From NCBI GenBank assembly GCA_035570275.1, contig DATMNI010000449.1, positions 15,848 to 79,847 of the forward strand: a stretch of 64,000 nucleotides of DNA. Direction: 5' to 3'. A program made the translations under genes and the position numbers. The notes under the pieces are model-generated. The model saw only the letters and a list, made by a program, of their open reading frames with translations. It was not told the origin of the DNA and searched no databases. Positions 42,093-50,748 of the stretch are shown here, piece by piece. Origin of the DNA: DATMNI01 sp035570275. GTDB taxonomy: Bacteria; Acidobacteriota; Terriglobia; Bryobacterales; Bryobacteraceae. Every line of letters begins with the position of its first letter. The first letter of the stretch is position 1.

Positions 42093-42098
42093 AGTATA
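42093..42098 (-). promoter_or_regulatory. -10 box at the TumE start
   Basis: On the minus strand GCGCTATACTCAATTGGTG: TATACT ends 6 bases before the GTG start. Like the boxes at 22250 and 40356, it implies a leaderless message. Confidence 0.4.
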
Positions 42099-42140
42099 GC
42101 GCAGGTGGGATGTTGCGGCACCCATCTGAACTTAAATAAT

Positions 42141-42159
42141 CGCGACCCGGAGGGTCGCG
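42141..42159. repeat. CGCGACCC hairpin repeat, copy 2
   Basis: CGCGACCC-GGA-GGGTCGCG, then GCCAC as at 39771. It lies at the 3' end of the isomerase gene. Just before it (42130-42146) is ACTTAAATAATCGCGAC, matching 41340-41356 at 16 of 17 positions. Confidence 0.75.
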
Positions 42160-42171
42160 GCCACGGTTGCG

Positions 42172-43002
42172 CTACACGTCGCACCAGGCCACCGCCTGCG
42201 CCAAGCCCTCCATTGGATCGCGCGTGGGAATGAACTCCTGGCCTACGTAGCCCTGGTAGCCCGCGTCCAGGAGCGCGCGCATCACCGCCGGGTAGTTGAT
42301 TTCCTGCCGGTCGTTCAGTTCGGCGCGGCCGGGAACGCCGGCGGTGTGCACGTGGCCGATCCACGGGCCGTACTGGTGAATGCGCCGGATCACGTCGCCG
42401 TTCATGATGGCCACGTGATAGATGTCGAACAGCAGTCTGGCGCTGGGGGAACCAGCCTGCCGTACGATTTCGGCGCAGTAATCGATGTCGTCGCCCTGGT
42501 AGCCGGGGTGGCCTCTCATCGGGTGCGACTGGTCGCGCGTGTTGAGTTGCTCCAGCACAATGGTCACGCCCTTCGGCTCGGCGTAGCGCGCCAGTTCGGT
42601 GAGCCCCTTCACCGTGTTGGCGGCGCCTTCGGCCAGCGGAATCTCGCCCGACTGCGGGTCGTCGGCATTTTGCCATTTGTAACCGGTGAACGCGATCACG
42701 TTGGGGACCTCGGCCTCGGCCGCGCGGTCTATCTCCACCTTGGTGCGGGCGATCACTTCCTCCTGGTACCGCGGGTTGTTGAGCCCTTTGGCGAACACCG
42801 GGTTGTCCATGCCGTTGTGGGCGAGGGCGTTTTGCAGGCCGCGCTTGCGGACCTGCGGCCACAACGCAGGCGGCACCAGTTCCACGGCCGGGCATCCCAG
42901 GCGCTGGGCAGCGTCGCAGATACGGTCCAGATCCCATTGCCAGTCCGTGCCATTCAGACACCAGTAAGCCAGCGATTGCTTGATGCGGCCATTCTTGACC
43001 AC
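42172..43002 (-). CDS. Hydroxypyruvate isomerase-like TIM-barrel protein
   Basis: 276 residues of the AP endonuclease-2 / xylose isomerase-like TIM barrel: QSLAYWCLNGTDWQWDLDRI at the N-terminus, then GVTIVLEQLNTRDQ, SARLLFDIYHVAIMNGDVIR, GHVHTAGVPGRAELND and GQEFIPTRDPME with the expected metal Glu/Asp/His/Glu. These features fit the Hyi (hydroxypyruvate isomerase) group. No signal peptide, although in acidobacteria many relatives are exported. Head-to-head with the GMC dehydrogenase, suggesting sugar-acid metabolism. Confidence 0.85.
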   Translation of the reverse strand: MVKNGRIKQSLAYWCLNGTDWQWDLDRICDAAQRLGCPAVELVPPALWPQVRKRGLQNALAHNGMDNPVFAKGLNNPRYQEEVIARTKVEIDRAAEAEVPNVIAFTGYKWQNADDPQSGEIPLAEGAANTVKGLTELARYAEPKGVTIVLEQLNTRDQSHPMRGHPGYQGDDIDYCAEIVRQAGSPSARLLFDIYHVAIMNGDVIRRIHQYGPWIGHVHTAGVPGRAELNDRQEINYPAVMRALLDAGYQGYVGQEFIPTRDPMEGLAQAVAWCDV

Positions 43003-43057
43003 GTGAAATCCTCCGCTGCCATCATCTCACTCATCGGAGTATGATGGACCAAGCACT

Positions 43058-44620
43058 GTGCAGAACAGCATTTTCGATGTCGTGATTGTGGGTTCGGGCG
43101 CTTCGGGCGGCACCATGGCCTCGCATCTGGCGCGGCGCGGGGTGCGGGTGGCGCTGGTGGAAGGCGGGCCGCGGGTCAACACCCGCACCGACTTCAACAC
43201 GCACGCCATGCCGTTCGATTTTCCCAACCGCCACATCCCTACGATGAAGCCCGGGAAGGCCGGCTTCGATTCGGAGCGGTCGCGCGGCGTGGGTGGCAAA
43301 ACCATGCTCTGGAACGCCGTGGCGCTGCGCATGAGCCCGCGCGATTTCAAGGGCAAATCCATCGATGGCGCCGGCGAGGACTGGCCCATCGATTATAAAG
43401 ACCTCGCGCCTTTCTATGAGACGGTGGAACGCGAGGTGGGCGTGTGCGGGAATCTCGACCACCTGGAAGACCTGCCCGACGGTGTCTTTCTGCCGCCCGT
43501 GCCGATGAAATGCAGCGACCTGATTCTGCAGCGCGGCGCCGGCAAACTGGGCCTCAAAGTCATCCACGTTCGCAAAGCCACGCTTTCCGTCGCCACGCCG
43601 ACCCGGCCGGCCTGCCATTTCTGCGGCAACTGCATGGCCGGCTGCGACGTGGTGGCGAAGTACAATTCCGCCGACGTTCACATTGTGCCGGCCGAACGGT
43701 CGGGCCGTCTGGCGGTCTTCAGCAATTCCATCGTGCGGGAAGTGGTGCTCTCAAAGGAGAACCGGGCCACCGGCGTGCGTTACTTCAATCGCGCCGCCAG
43801 GACCGAGGGTGAAGTCAGCGGCCGGTGTGTGGTGGTGGCCTGCGCCTGCGTGCAATCCGTGGCCCTGCTGATGATGTCGAAATCGCAGGAGTATCCCGCA
43901 GGCCTGGCTAACTCCAGCGGCGAACTGGGACGCAACCTGATTCCGCACTTCACCGGCGGCATCGAATGCTTCCTGAAGGACCTGATGGGCCAGCCGGCGG
44001 TTAACGACGAAGGCTTCCTGGACCACGCCTATCTGCCCTCGTTCATGCACACCCGGAAGCGCGATTACGCCCGCAGTTTCGGCGCCCAGTTCAATTATCA
44101 GAATCGCCGCTCGGTGGGTTGGGCGCGCTCCATTGGCGGGTTCGGGAAAGCATACAAGGCCGCGGTGAAGAGCCGTTTCCCGGCCTTCGTGGATTTCACG
44201 CCGTATGGCGAGATGCTGCCCAACCCGCAATCGTTCGTCGATCTGGATTACGATCATCTCGACGACTTTGGTCTGCCTTCGGCCCGGCGCCACCTGCACT
44301 ACGGCGAAAACGACAGGAAGCTGTTCCACAGCATGCTGGACTGGAGCCAGCAGATCCTGGAGCAGGCCGGCGCGGAGATTCTGTCGGTGCCTGATCAACC
44401 CGCTGCCAATCACGAACTGGGCGGCTGCCGCATGGGCAGCGACCCGCGCACGTCGGTGGTGAATGCCGATTGCCGGACGCACGACGTTCCGAACCTGTAT
44501 GTGGTGGATGGCAGCGTCTTCCCCTCGGCTTCGGAGAAAAATCCTACCCACACCATCATGGCGCTGGCCGTCCGGACGGCCGGCCACATCGCGGAGCGGC
44601 TGAGAAGAGGAGAGCTATGA
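43058..44620 (+). CDS. GMC-family oxidoreductase, large subunit
   Basis: 520 residues from a GTG start. FAD-binding VVIVGSGASGGTMASHLARR, then SRGVGGKTMLWNAVALRM, the Cys-rich CHFCGNCMAGCD and the GMC C-terminal NHELGGCRMGSDPRTSVVN plus YVVDGSVFPSASEKNPTHT with the catalytic His and Asn. This is the group that works with a gluconate-2-dehydrogenase-subunit-3-type partner and a cytochrome, oxidising sugars or sugar acids. Its stop overlaps the start of the small subunit (ATGA). Localisation is presumably periplasmic through the partner's Tat signal. Confidence 0.9.
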   Translation: MQNSIFDVVIVGSGASGGTMASHLARRGVRVALVEGGPRVNTRTDFNTHAMPFDFPNRHIPTMKPGKAGFDSERSRGVGGKTMLWNAVALRMSPRDFKGKSIDGAGEDWPIDYKDLAPFYETVEREVGVCGNLDHLEDLPDGVFLPPVPMKCSDLILQRGAGKLGLKVIHVRKATLSVATPTRPACHFCGNCMAGCDVVAKYNSADVHIVPAERSGRLAVFSNSIVREVVLSKENRATGVRYFNRAARTEGEVSGRCVVVACACVQSVALLMMSKSQEYPAGLANSSGELGRNLIPHFTGGIECFLKDLMGQPAVNDEGFLDHAYLPSFMHTRKRDYARSFGAQFNYQNRRSVGWARSIGGFGKAYKAAVKSRFPAFVDFTPYGEMLPNPQSFVDLDYDHLDDFGLPSARRHLHYGENDRKLFHSMLDWSQQILEQAGAEILSVPDQPAANHELGGCRMGSDPRTSVVNADCRTHDVPNLYVVDGSVFPSASEKNPTHTIMALAVRTAGHIAERLRRGEL

Positions 44621-45243
44621 AAGAGACGCGCCGGGACACGCTCAAGATTCTTGGCGCCATCGGCACCACATGCGCGTTCCCGTTTTCGGCCAATGAACTA
44701 TACGGCCAGCATGTCCACGGCCAGGTGACCGGCCAGGCCCCCGGACCGGCAATCGGAGTGGCGCTCGCGCCCGCAGGCCCATACCAACCGGCCTTTTTCG
44801 GCCCCGCGGAATGGGAGCGGGTCGGGAAACTGGCCGATCTGATCATCCCGCCCACGGACACTCCGGGCGCGGTGGCGGCCGGCGTTCCGCAGTACATCGA
44901 CCAGGTCCTGACCATGAACCCGGAGAATCGCGGCCTGATGCGGGCTGGCCTCGAGTGGGTCGAGGAACGGGCGCGCGGCCTCTTCTCCGAAAGCTTTGTG
45001 AAACTCGCGGAGGAGCGGCAGATCCAGATCCTGCAGCCGTTGAGTGACCAGGCGGAGCGCCACCCCCGGCCGGCGCAGCCACATGAGCAGGCGGCGGAGG
45101 ACCTGCCCGTAAGATTCTTCCGGACGCTGAAGAACCTCACCGCCGATGGATACTACACCTCCCACGCCGGCCTGGTGGAGGAACTCGGCTATAAGGGCAA
45201 CGCGATGTTAGCGCAATTCCCGGCGTGCACGGTGAAGTTATGA
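44617..45243 (+). CDS. Gluconate 2-dehydrogenase subunit 3 family protein, Tat-exported
   Basis: 208 residues from the ATG at 44617, overlapping the upstream TGA. A twin-arginine signal (RRDTLKILGAIGTTCAF) leads. The family core follows: FFGPAEWERVGKLADLIIPP, TDTPGAVAAGVPQYIDQVLT, FFRTLKNLTADGYYTSHAGL. It is the small partner needed for export of the FAD subunit. A Gly-Gln repeat (GQVTGQAPG) near residues 32-44 comes from a short DNA repeat. Coupled both to the GMC gene and, by another 4-base overlap, to the VCBS gene. Confidence 0.88.
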   Translation: MKETRRDTLKILGAIGTTCAFPFSANELYGQHVHGQVTGQAPGPAIGVALAPAGPYQPAFFGPAEWERVGKLADLIIPPTDTPGAVAAGVPQYIDQVLTMNPENRGLMRAGLEWVEERARGLFSESFVKLAEERQIQILQPLSDQAERHPRPAQPHEQAAEDLPVRFFRTLKNLTADGYYTSHAGLVEELGYKGNAMLAQFPACTVKL

Positions 45244-46400
45244 CATTATTCCGCTACTTACTCGGAGCAGCCGTGGCCGCCGGCGCCGCGGCGCTGATCG
45301 GCTGGGGTGGCAGCCGCCCGCCCGACATTCTATTCGAGCGCCACATGATCGACCCCGGTGCCAGCGAGACCGTGGCCGTGGCCGATATCAACGGAGACGG
45401 CAAGCCCGACATAATCTCCGGCGAGAACTGGTACGAGGCCCCTAAGTGGATCAAGCATAAGTTCCGGGAGCTGGATTTCACTAATAACTACGTGGATAAC
45501 TTCAGCGACCTGCCGCTCGACGTCAATGGCGATGGCCGCATCGATATCGTGAGCTTCTCTTACTTCGGCAAGCGGGTCTATTGGAGCGAGAATCCCGGAA
45601 AGACCGGCGGTCCCCCAGGCGCCTCGACCACCTGGAAAGACCACACCATCGCCACCGGCTTCCCCACGGAGTTCGCGTTCCTGGTGGATCTGGATAACGA
45701 CGGCAAGGCCCGCGAGGTGCTGCCGGAATTCGACAACGCCAAAGCGCCGCTCACCTGGTACGAGGTACGCGATGGCGGCTTCGTGCCGCACGTGGTGGCG
45801 GATCATTCCTTCGGCCACGGCATCGGGGTGGGCGACGTCAACAAGGACGGCCGCAACGATATCATCGTTCCCACCGGATGGTTCGAAGCGCCCGCCGATC
45901 CGCGCTCCGGCAAATGGACCTTCCACGCCGATTTCAACCTCGGCTCCGTGGGCTACATTCACGTGCTCGACGTCAACGGCGACGGCCGTCCCGACCTGGT
46001 GACCTCGATGGCCCACGACTACGGTATTTTCTGGATGGAGCAGACCGCGCAAGGCACGTGGACCAAGCACATGATCGACGACAGTTGGTCGCAATCGCAC
46101 TCCCTGGTGCTGGCCGACATCAATGGCGACGGCCAGTTGGACCTGGTCACGGGCAAACGCTACATGGCGCACAACGGCCGCGACCCCGGCGAAAAGGAAC
46201 CGCTGGGCTTGTATTGGTACGAGTATGTCAAGACGCCGGCGGGCGCCATCGAGTGGGTGAAGCACATCATCGACTACGGTGGGCGCGCCGGCGCCGGGCT
46301 GCAGGTGACCGTGGCCAAAGTGGAGGGCAAACCGTATCCGGAAGTGGTGGTGGGCGGCAAGTCGGGGCTGTTTTTGTTCCGGCGGGCGCTTGGGAACTGA
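45240..46400 (+). CDS. Exported FG-GAP/VCBS-repeat protein
   Basis: 386 residues from the ATG at 45240 (4-base overlap with the previous stop). N-terminal membrane or signal segment (RYLLGAAVAAGAAALIG). FG-GAP/VCBS blades with calcium-binding D-x-N-x-D-G-x-x-D loops follow: AVADINGDGKPDIISGENWY, LDVNGDGRIDIVSF, GVGDVNKDGRNDIIVPTGW, HVLDVNGDGRPDLVTSM, LADINGDGQLDLVTGKRY. It forms a seven-bladed propeller outside the cytoplasm. Third gene of the GMC operon, so it may bind the dehydrogenase substrate or complex. Confidence 0.85.
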   Translation: MTLFRYLLGAAVAAGAAALIGWGGSRPPDILFERHMIDPGASETVAVADINGDGKPDIISGENWYEAPKWIKHKFRELDFTNNYVDNFSDLPLDVNGDGRIDIVSFSYFGKRVYWSENPGKTGGPPGASTTWKDHTIATGFPTEFAFLVDLDNDGKAREVLPEFDNAKAPLTWYEVRDGGFVPHVVADHSFGHGIGVGDVNKDGRNDIIVPTGWFEAPADPRSGKWTFHADFNLGSVGYIHVLDVNGDGRPDLVTSMAHDYGIFWMEQTAQGTWTKHMIDDSWSQSHSLVLADINGDGQLDLVTGKRYMAHNGRDPGEKEPLGLYWYEYVKTPAGAIEWVKHIIDYGGRAGAGLQVTVAKVEGKPYPEVVVGGKSGLFLFRRALGN

Positions 46401-46411
46401 TATGCTTTGGC

Positions 46412-46533
46412 GGCCAACCGCTCCCTCACGGTCACGGCTCCGAACGGGGCGGTCGAGCATGCGATCGGGGCCGCTGCCGCTCCGAACCGAGCCGCTGCGA
46501 CCCCGATCGGAGCCGCGCGCGTCAGCAAGCGGT
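46412..46533. repeat. GAGCCGCGCGCGTCAGCAAGCGGT repeat family, copy 1
   Basis: Repeats of CGGCTCCGAAC / GATCGGAGCCG lie between ACCGCTCCCTCACGGTC on the left and AGCAAGCGGT on the right, the latter directly before the ATG at 46534. A related block is at 49517-49612. Confidence 0.75.
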
Positions 46534-47559
46534 ATGCTTCTCTGCCTGGCGATTCTGTTGACGCCCGCCGGGGCGGTGGCGGAGGCCGGCGCGTCCGTGA
46601 ACGACCTGGTGGCGTATCTCCGCGCCGCCGTTGCCAGGAACGAGCCGGACAGCCAGACCGCGAAGTACGTGCAGAAGGTGAAGCTGACTCAGAGCCTGGA
46701 CGACACCACCATCGAGCAACTGGAAAGCGCCGGGGTGGGTCCGAAAGCTGTGGAGGCGCTGCAGGCTCTGCGCGACACTTCGCACGCGTTGGCGCCGCCA
46801 AAGGAAGCGGTGCCGGGCTTCGAAGTGCCGTCGCCGCCCGACGTCGAAGATCTGCGGCGCACGCTGGCCGAAACGCGGAAGCTGGCCTTGGGCTACACCG
46901 AGACGCTGCCGGACTTCATTTGTACCCAAAACGTGCGCCGGTATCTGGATCCGAAGGGCGCCGGCGCCTGGAAGGAAACCGACACCCTCACTGTCAAGCT
47001 GAGTTACTACCAGCAGAAGGAAGACTACCAGCTTCTGTTAGTCAATGGCCGTCAATCCGCCAAGAGTTACGAATCCGCCGGCGGAGCCATATCCAAGGGC
47101 GAATTCGGCAGCATGCTGCTGGAGATCTTCGACCCGGCCACCTCGGCCGTGTTCCGCTGGGACCATTGGACCACGCTCCGCAAACGGCGCGCCATCGTGT
47201 TCTCTTACCGGATCGGCGCCGCCAAGTCGCACTACAAGATCATGTTCGATGGCAACGGCGAGCGCCTCACCGTAGTGGCCGGGCAGCATGGCCTGGTCTA
47301 TGTCGATCCGGAAACCAACATGGTGCTGCGGCTGACACGCGACGCCGACAACCTGCCGGCGTCTTTTCCCATACAACGGGCCAGCGCGCTGCTGGACTAC
47401 GATTTCACCGACGTTGGCGGCAAGCCGTTTCTGTTGCCGCTGCGAGCCGAGATCCGGATGCTGAGCGCCAGCGGGCAAAACCGCAACGTGGTGGAGTTTC
47501 GCGGCTATCGCAAGTTCAGCGGGGAATCGTCGATATCGTTCGAATTGAAGGACAAGTAG
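46534..47559 (+). CDS. Exported acidobacterial protein of unknown function
   Basis: 341 residues from the ATG at 46534; the 48 codons open upstream are repeat DNA. Signal peptide MLLCLAILLTPAGAVAEA. A helical N-terminal part (VNDLVAYLRAAVARNEPDSQ) is followed by a beta-rich domain: LGYTETLPDFICTQNVRRYL, YESAGGAISKGEFGSMLLEI, FRWDHWTTLRKRRAIVFSYR, YVDPETNMVLRLTRDADNLP. The DFICTQ motif recurs in acidobacterial secreted proteins of unknown function, in my recollection. Follows the GMC operon by about 130 bases and may be expressed with it. Confidence 0.7.
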   Translation: MLLCLAILLTPAGAVAEAGASVNDLVAYLRAAVARNEPDSQTAKYVQKVKLTQSLDDTTIEQLESAGVGPKAVEALQALRDTSHALAPPKEAVPGFEVPSPPDVEDLRRTLAETRKLALGYTETLPDFICTQNVRRYLDPKGAGAWKETDTLTVKLSYYQQKEDYQLLLVNGRQSAKSYESAGGAISKGEFGSMLLEIFDPATSAVFRWDHWTTLRKRRAIVFSYRIGAAKSHYKIMFDGNGERLTVVAGQHGLVYVDPETNMVLRLTRDADNLPASFPIQRASALLDYDFTDVGGKPFLLPLRAEIRMLSASGQNRNVVEFRGYRKFSGESSISFELKDK

Positions 47560-47600
47560 CCACAAACATCGGAGAGCAAACATCGGAGAAATCGCGGGCG

Positions 47601-49400
47601 TTACGCTTTCGCGGGGCGGCTTCCTGATCTGGAACTCCGGTCGAAGCTCTCTTTCCGAATGATTCCGGAGCCCTCGCGAATCACTACCAGACAGTCGGCG
47701 GCCACATCCGCCACTTTCTCTTCGTTTCCGTTGGGCCAGCGAATCTCCAGGCTCGCCACAGTCTCTTGACCGAGGCCGAAATGCAGCCGCCTGTCGTTCA
47801 CCGAAAGATAGGAAGATTGCGCCAGCACCGCCTGGGTCTGCCGCCGCCCGCCGTAGGTGGCTATCACCTGCGCGCCGATGGCAGAGCGATTCGATGTGAC
47901 GCCGATCAGCAGCACTTTCAGCCAATGGCTCCCACCGCTCATGTCGTTCCGGAACAGCGACGGCGGCTCATTCATGTTCATGATCAGGACGTCCATGTCG
48001 CCGTCGTTATCGAAATCCCCGAAAGCCGCGCCACGGCTCGAATGCAACTCCTTCATGGCGGGTCCCGCCAGATCCAGCAGTTCTTCGAATTTGCCTCCGC
48101 CCAGGTTGCGAAACAAGACGCTGGGCGTTTTGTAGGGAGCGCCCGGATCGCTCGCCTCGACCTCGGGATAGACCATGCCGGTGGTGAAGAAGAGATCCGG
48201 CAGGCCGTCGTTATCGAAGTCCTGTATAGCGGCGCCCCAACCCACGAAACGGGTTTCCACTCTCAGCCCCGCGGGTGTGGTTACATCGCGAAACGCGCCT
48301 TTGCCGTTGTTCTTGTACAGGACGTGGGTGTCCGAACTGAAATGCGTTTTGAAGATATCCAGGTGGCCATCGGTGTCGTAATCGCCGATGCCGAGCCCCA
48401 TGCCTCCCTGCTCCTTCCCATCCTCGTTGAGCGCGACACCGCTCTCCAGGCCCCGCTCCGTGAACGTGCCATCGCGATTGTTGCGGAACAGGAGACTGGG
48501 CGTGGTGTCGCAGGCGACGTAAATGTCCGGCCAGCCGTCGCCGTCGAAATCGGCGGCAGCCGCTGTGAGCGGGTAATTCGGCGTGGCTGCCAGAATGCCG
48601 GATTGCCGGCTCACATCGGTGAAGGTTCCGCCTCCGTTGTTGTGGTAGAGACGGCATCTCTCCTGCGGCAGTCCCCCTGGCCCACAGAAGACCGGAACAC
48701 CCCCCCGGTTGCAGATGGGATTCTTGCCGCGAACCGGAATCTTGTCCGGGTCGAAAACAACATAATGACTGACGAAGAGATCCAGCCGGCCGTCGCGATC
48801 GTAGTCGATCCACGTGCAGCCGGTGCCATAGCGCACCCCCGAATGCAATAATCCCGCCTGCCCGGTGACGTCCGAAAAAGTGCCGTTGCCGTTGTTGTGG
48901 AACAGAAGGTTCTGGCCCCAGCAGGTGATAAAGAGGTCGTCAAAACCGTCGTTATCGTAATCGCCCACCGTGATTCCGGCCGCCCAAACGCTGCGGCCGA
49001 TGCCGGATTGAGCGGTGACATCCTGGAACGTGCCGTCGCGGTTGTTGTGATAGAGCCGGATGGTCGCCCCGGCGGGGGTCGGCCCGGTACGGCGGCGGCC
49101 AGTCAGCATCACGATGTCCAGCCAGCCGTCGTTGTCGTAATCCACAAACGCCGCGCCGCATCCCATGGATTCCAGGATGTAATCGGCTCTGCCCTCATCG
49201 CCATAGATCACCGGAAAGTGCAGGCCCGCCGCGCCGGCCACGTTCACAAATTTGGCGTTGAATGGCAGGCCCGATGGCTTACCGCGGGGTATCGGCGTGA
49301 CGCCTCGCGACGCCATTCCGCTGTATTGTTGGGCGGGCGCCTCAGAACTGAGAGCGCCCAGCGCCAGGGCAGGCAGGGACAGGATTTGCCGGCGGGTCAT
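47601..49400 (-). CDS. CRTAC1-family protein with VCBS repeats and ASPIC/UnbV domain
   Basis: 599 residues from MTRRQILSLPALALG (ATG at 49400), a Tat-like signal; the frame opens 15 codons earlier. A series of VCBS blades carries calcium loops: FVDYDNDGWLDIVMLTGR, VGDYDNDGFDDLFITCWG, WIDYDRDGRLDLFVSHYV, AADFDGDGWPDIYVACDT, IGDYDTDGHLDIFKTHFS, QDFDNDGLPDLFFTTG, FGDFDNDGDMDVLIMNMN. A C-terminal ASPIC/UnbV domain follows (HWLKVLLIGVTSNRSAIGAQ, SLEIRWPNGNEEKVADVAAD). Extracellular propeller-type protein, characteristic of Solibacter-like genomes. Convergent with the preceding gene. Confidence 0.9.
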   Translation of the reverse strand: MTRRQILSLPALALGALSSEAPAQQYSGMASRGVTPIPRGKPSGLPFNAKFVNVAGAAGLHFPVIYGDEGRADYILESMGCGAAFVDYDNDGWLDIVMLTGRRRTGPTPAGATIRLYHNNRDGTFQDVTAQSGIGRSVWAAGITVGDYDNDGFDDLFITCWGQNLLFHNNGNGTFSDVTGQAGLLHSGVRYGTGCTWIDYDRDGRLDLFVSHYVVFDPDKIPVRGKNPICNRGGVPVFCGPGGLPQERCRLYHNNGGGTFTDVSRQSGILAATPNYPLTAAAADFDGDGWPDIYVACDTTPSLLFRNNRDGTFTERGLESGVALNEDGKEQGGMGLGIGDYDTDGHLDIFKTHFSSDTHVLYKNNGKGAFRDVTTPAGLRVETRFVGWGAAIQDFDNDGLPDLFFTTGMVYPEVEASDPGAPYKTPSVLFRNLGGGKFEELLDLAGPAMKELHSSRGAAFGDFDNDGDMDVLIMNMNEPPSLFRNDMSGGSHWLKVLLIGVTSNRSAIGAQVIATYGGRRQTQAVLAQSSYLSVNDRRLHFGLGQETVASLEIRWPNGNEEKVADVAADCLVVIREGSGIIRKESFDRSSRSGSRPAKA

Positions 49401-49516
49401 CGGGTATCGCGTCGAGTATAACAACAAGCGCCGCCAGAGCCGCAATCGGTAGGTGTCCCTAAAGCCGCGTCGATCAGGAGACTACCCGCTGCCGGGTAGT
49501 GCGCCATTTCGAGGCA

Positions 49517-49612
49517 ACCGCTCCGTGATCGTCGCGGCTCTGATCGAAGCCGCGCGGGGCTGATCGGAGCCGCGCGGGTCTGATCGGAGCCGCGCGCGTT
49601 AGCAAGCGGTTT
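49517..49612. repeat. CTGATCGGAGCCGCGCGG tandem repeat, copy 2
   Basis: Four units of about 18 bases (CTGATCGGAGCCGCGCGG type), bounded by AACCGCTCCGTGATCGTCG on the left and AGCAAGCGGTTT on the right, so the ends are short inverted repeats. Same family as 46412-46533. The remainder of 49401-49728 holds no gene I can support. Confidence 0.8.
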
Positions 49613-49728
49613 CCCGATACGTCGGCGTATTTCTGAAACGACCGACTAAGCTAGCCGCCCGTCCGGAAAATACCAGCCGAAGGGCGGCCAGCCCAGGAAC
49701 TTCGCACGACTGGCGGGGAATGGCGGTG

Positions 49729-50682
49729 CTACTTCCGCGGCGAGCTCTCGCGAATTGCCCGTCGCGGCCCGCTCATCGCGCCGCTTTTCTGGCCGATCTT
49801 CACCAATTGCTGGAACTGGTCTTCGGGCAGGCTCAGCGACACCGTAACCACGTTGCCGCTGGCCGTCACCTGCACCTGCTGCGCCAGTTGTGCCGCCTGC
49901 TGGTTCTGCCCGGCGTTCATCTGCGCCAGGCTGATCAGCAGTTTGATGGTGTCGCCCAACGTGGTCGCGTTCTGCGCGGTATCCGTCTGGGCCTGGCCCG
50001 TGAAGACCACATTAGCCCCGAATTTAACTCCGCCGCTGGCCGATTGCACGGTCTGCAGCACCGGCGGAATTTGGCCGTTATGCGCCGCCGCCGCGGGGGG
50101 CGCCAGCGAAGAAGGCGGCACTGTGCTCAGCGCCCAGGCGTCCTGGCTGGCGCTCAACTGGCTGATCTTCACGGTGACGCCTGAAGGCAGCGGCTGCGGA
50201 CTCTTCTGCCGGTCGATGGCCCCTTTCACCGAGGCCACGTCGCCCGCCACCGCCGTGGTGGAATCCAGGAAGGCCACTCCGTGCTTCTGTTTGGGGTCCT
50301 CCAGAATGTTCACGCTGTTGTAGGCTTCGCTGACCGCGCCTTTCAGACTGGCGGCGGCCGTGAGCTTGCCAATATCGAAATTGCCGCGCGCCAGCGCCAG
50401 CCCCGTTTCGGGCGCGCCGGTGGAGGCCACCAGGGTCTCGTTGACGTCGCGCGTGGGGTCGAAACCAGTGAGCGCGATCAACTGCTGCATTCCCGTGATG
50501 CTCGACTGCATCTGATTCAGCACATATTGGCCGAACAGGGTGCCTTTGCCCTGTTGCACGTTGACGCCCGCCAGTACCTTGGCGTCGGGACTAACCAGAT
50601 TCAGCAGGACGGGGTCGGCGGCCGGCAGCACGCCGGCCAGGGTTGTCAAAAACGTCGCGGTGGTGAGGAGTTGTGCCTTCAT
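49729..50682 (-). CDS. Exported protein of unknown function
   Basis: 317 residues. Signal peptide (MKAQLLTTATFLTTLAGVLPAAD). Mature part: LLNLVSPDAKVLAGVNVQQG, GTLFGQYVLNQMQSSITGMQ, ETLVASTGAPETGLALARGN, HGVAFLDSTTAVAGDVASVK, then a Gln/Ala-rich helical stretch and VSLSLPEDQFQQLVKIGQKS. It looks like the large paralogous group of acidobacterial proteins that scan residues of a TPR- or beta-type fold; no family is firmly recognised. No operon partner on the same strand closer than the 3' side repeat. Confidence 0.65.
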   Translation of the reverse strand: MKAQLLTTATFLTTLAGVLPAADPVLLNLVSPDAKVLAGVNVQQGKGTLFGQYVLNQMQSSITGMQQLIALTGFDPTRDVNETLVASTGAPETGLALARGNFDIGKLTAAASLKGAVSEAYNSVNILEDPKQKHGVAFLDSTTAVAGDVASVKGAIDRQKSPQPLPSGVTVKISQLSASQDAWALSTVPPSSLAPPAAAAHNGQIPPVLQTVQSASGGVKFGANVVFTGQAQTDTAQNATTLGDTIKLLISLAQMNAGQNQQAAQLAQQVQVTASGNVVTVSLSLPEDQFQQLVKIGQKSGAMSGPRRAIRESSPRK

Positions 50683-50748
50683 ATCTATTCTGACGTGGAT
50701 TCTGCTCCATTATTAACGGGACGGTTACAGGTCTGCTAAAGGGACCCC

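Noticed and set aside
45330..46460. 376-codon minus-strand frame
   Set aside because: Antisense to the VCBS-repeat protein.
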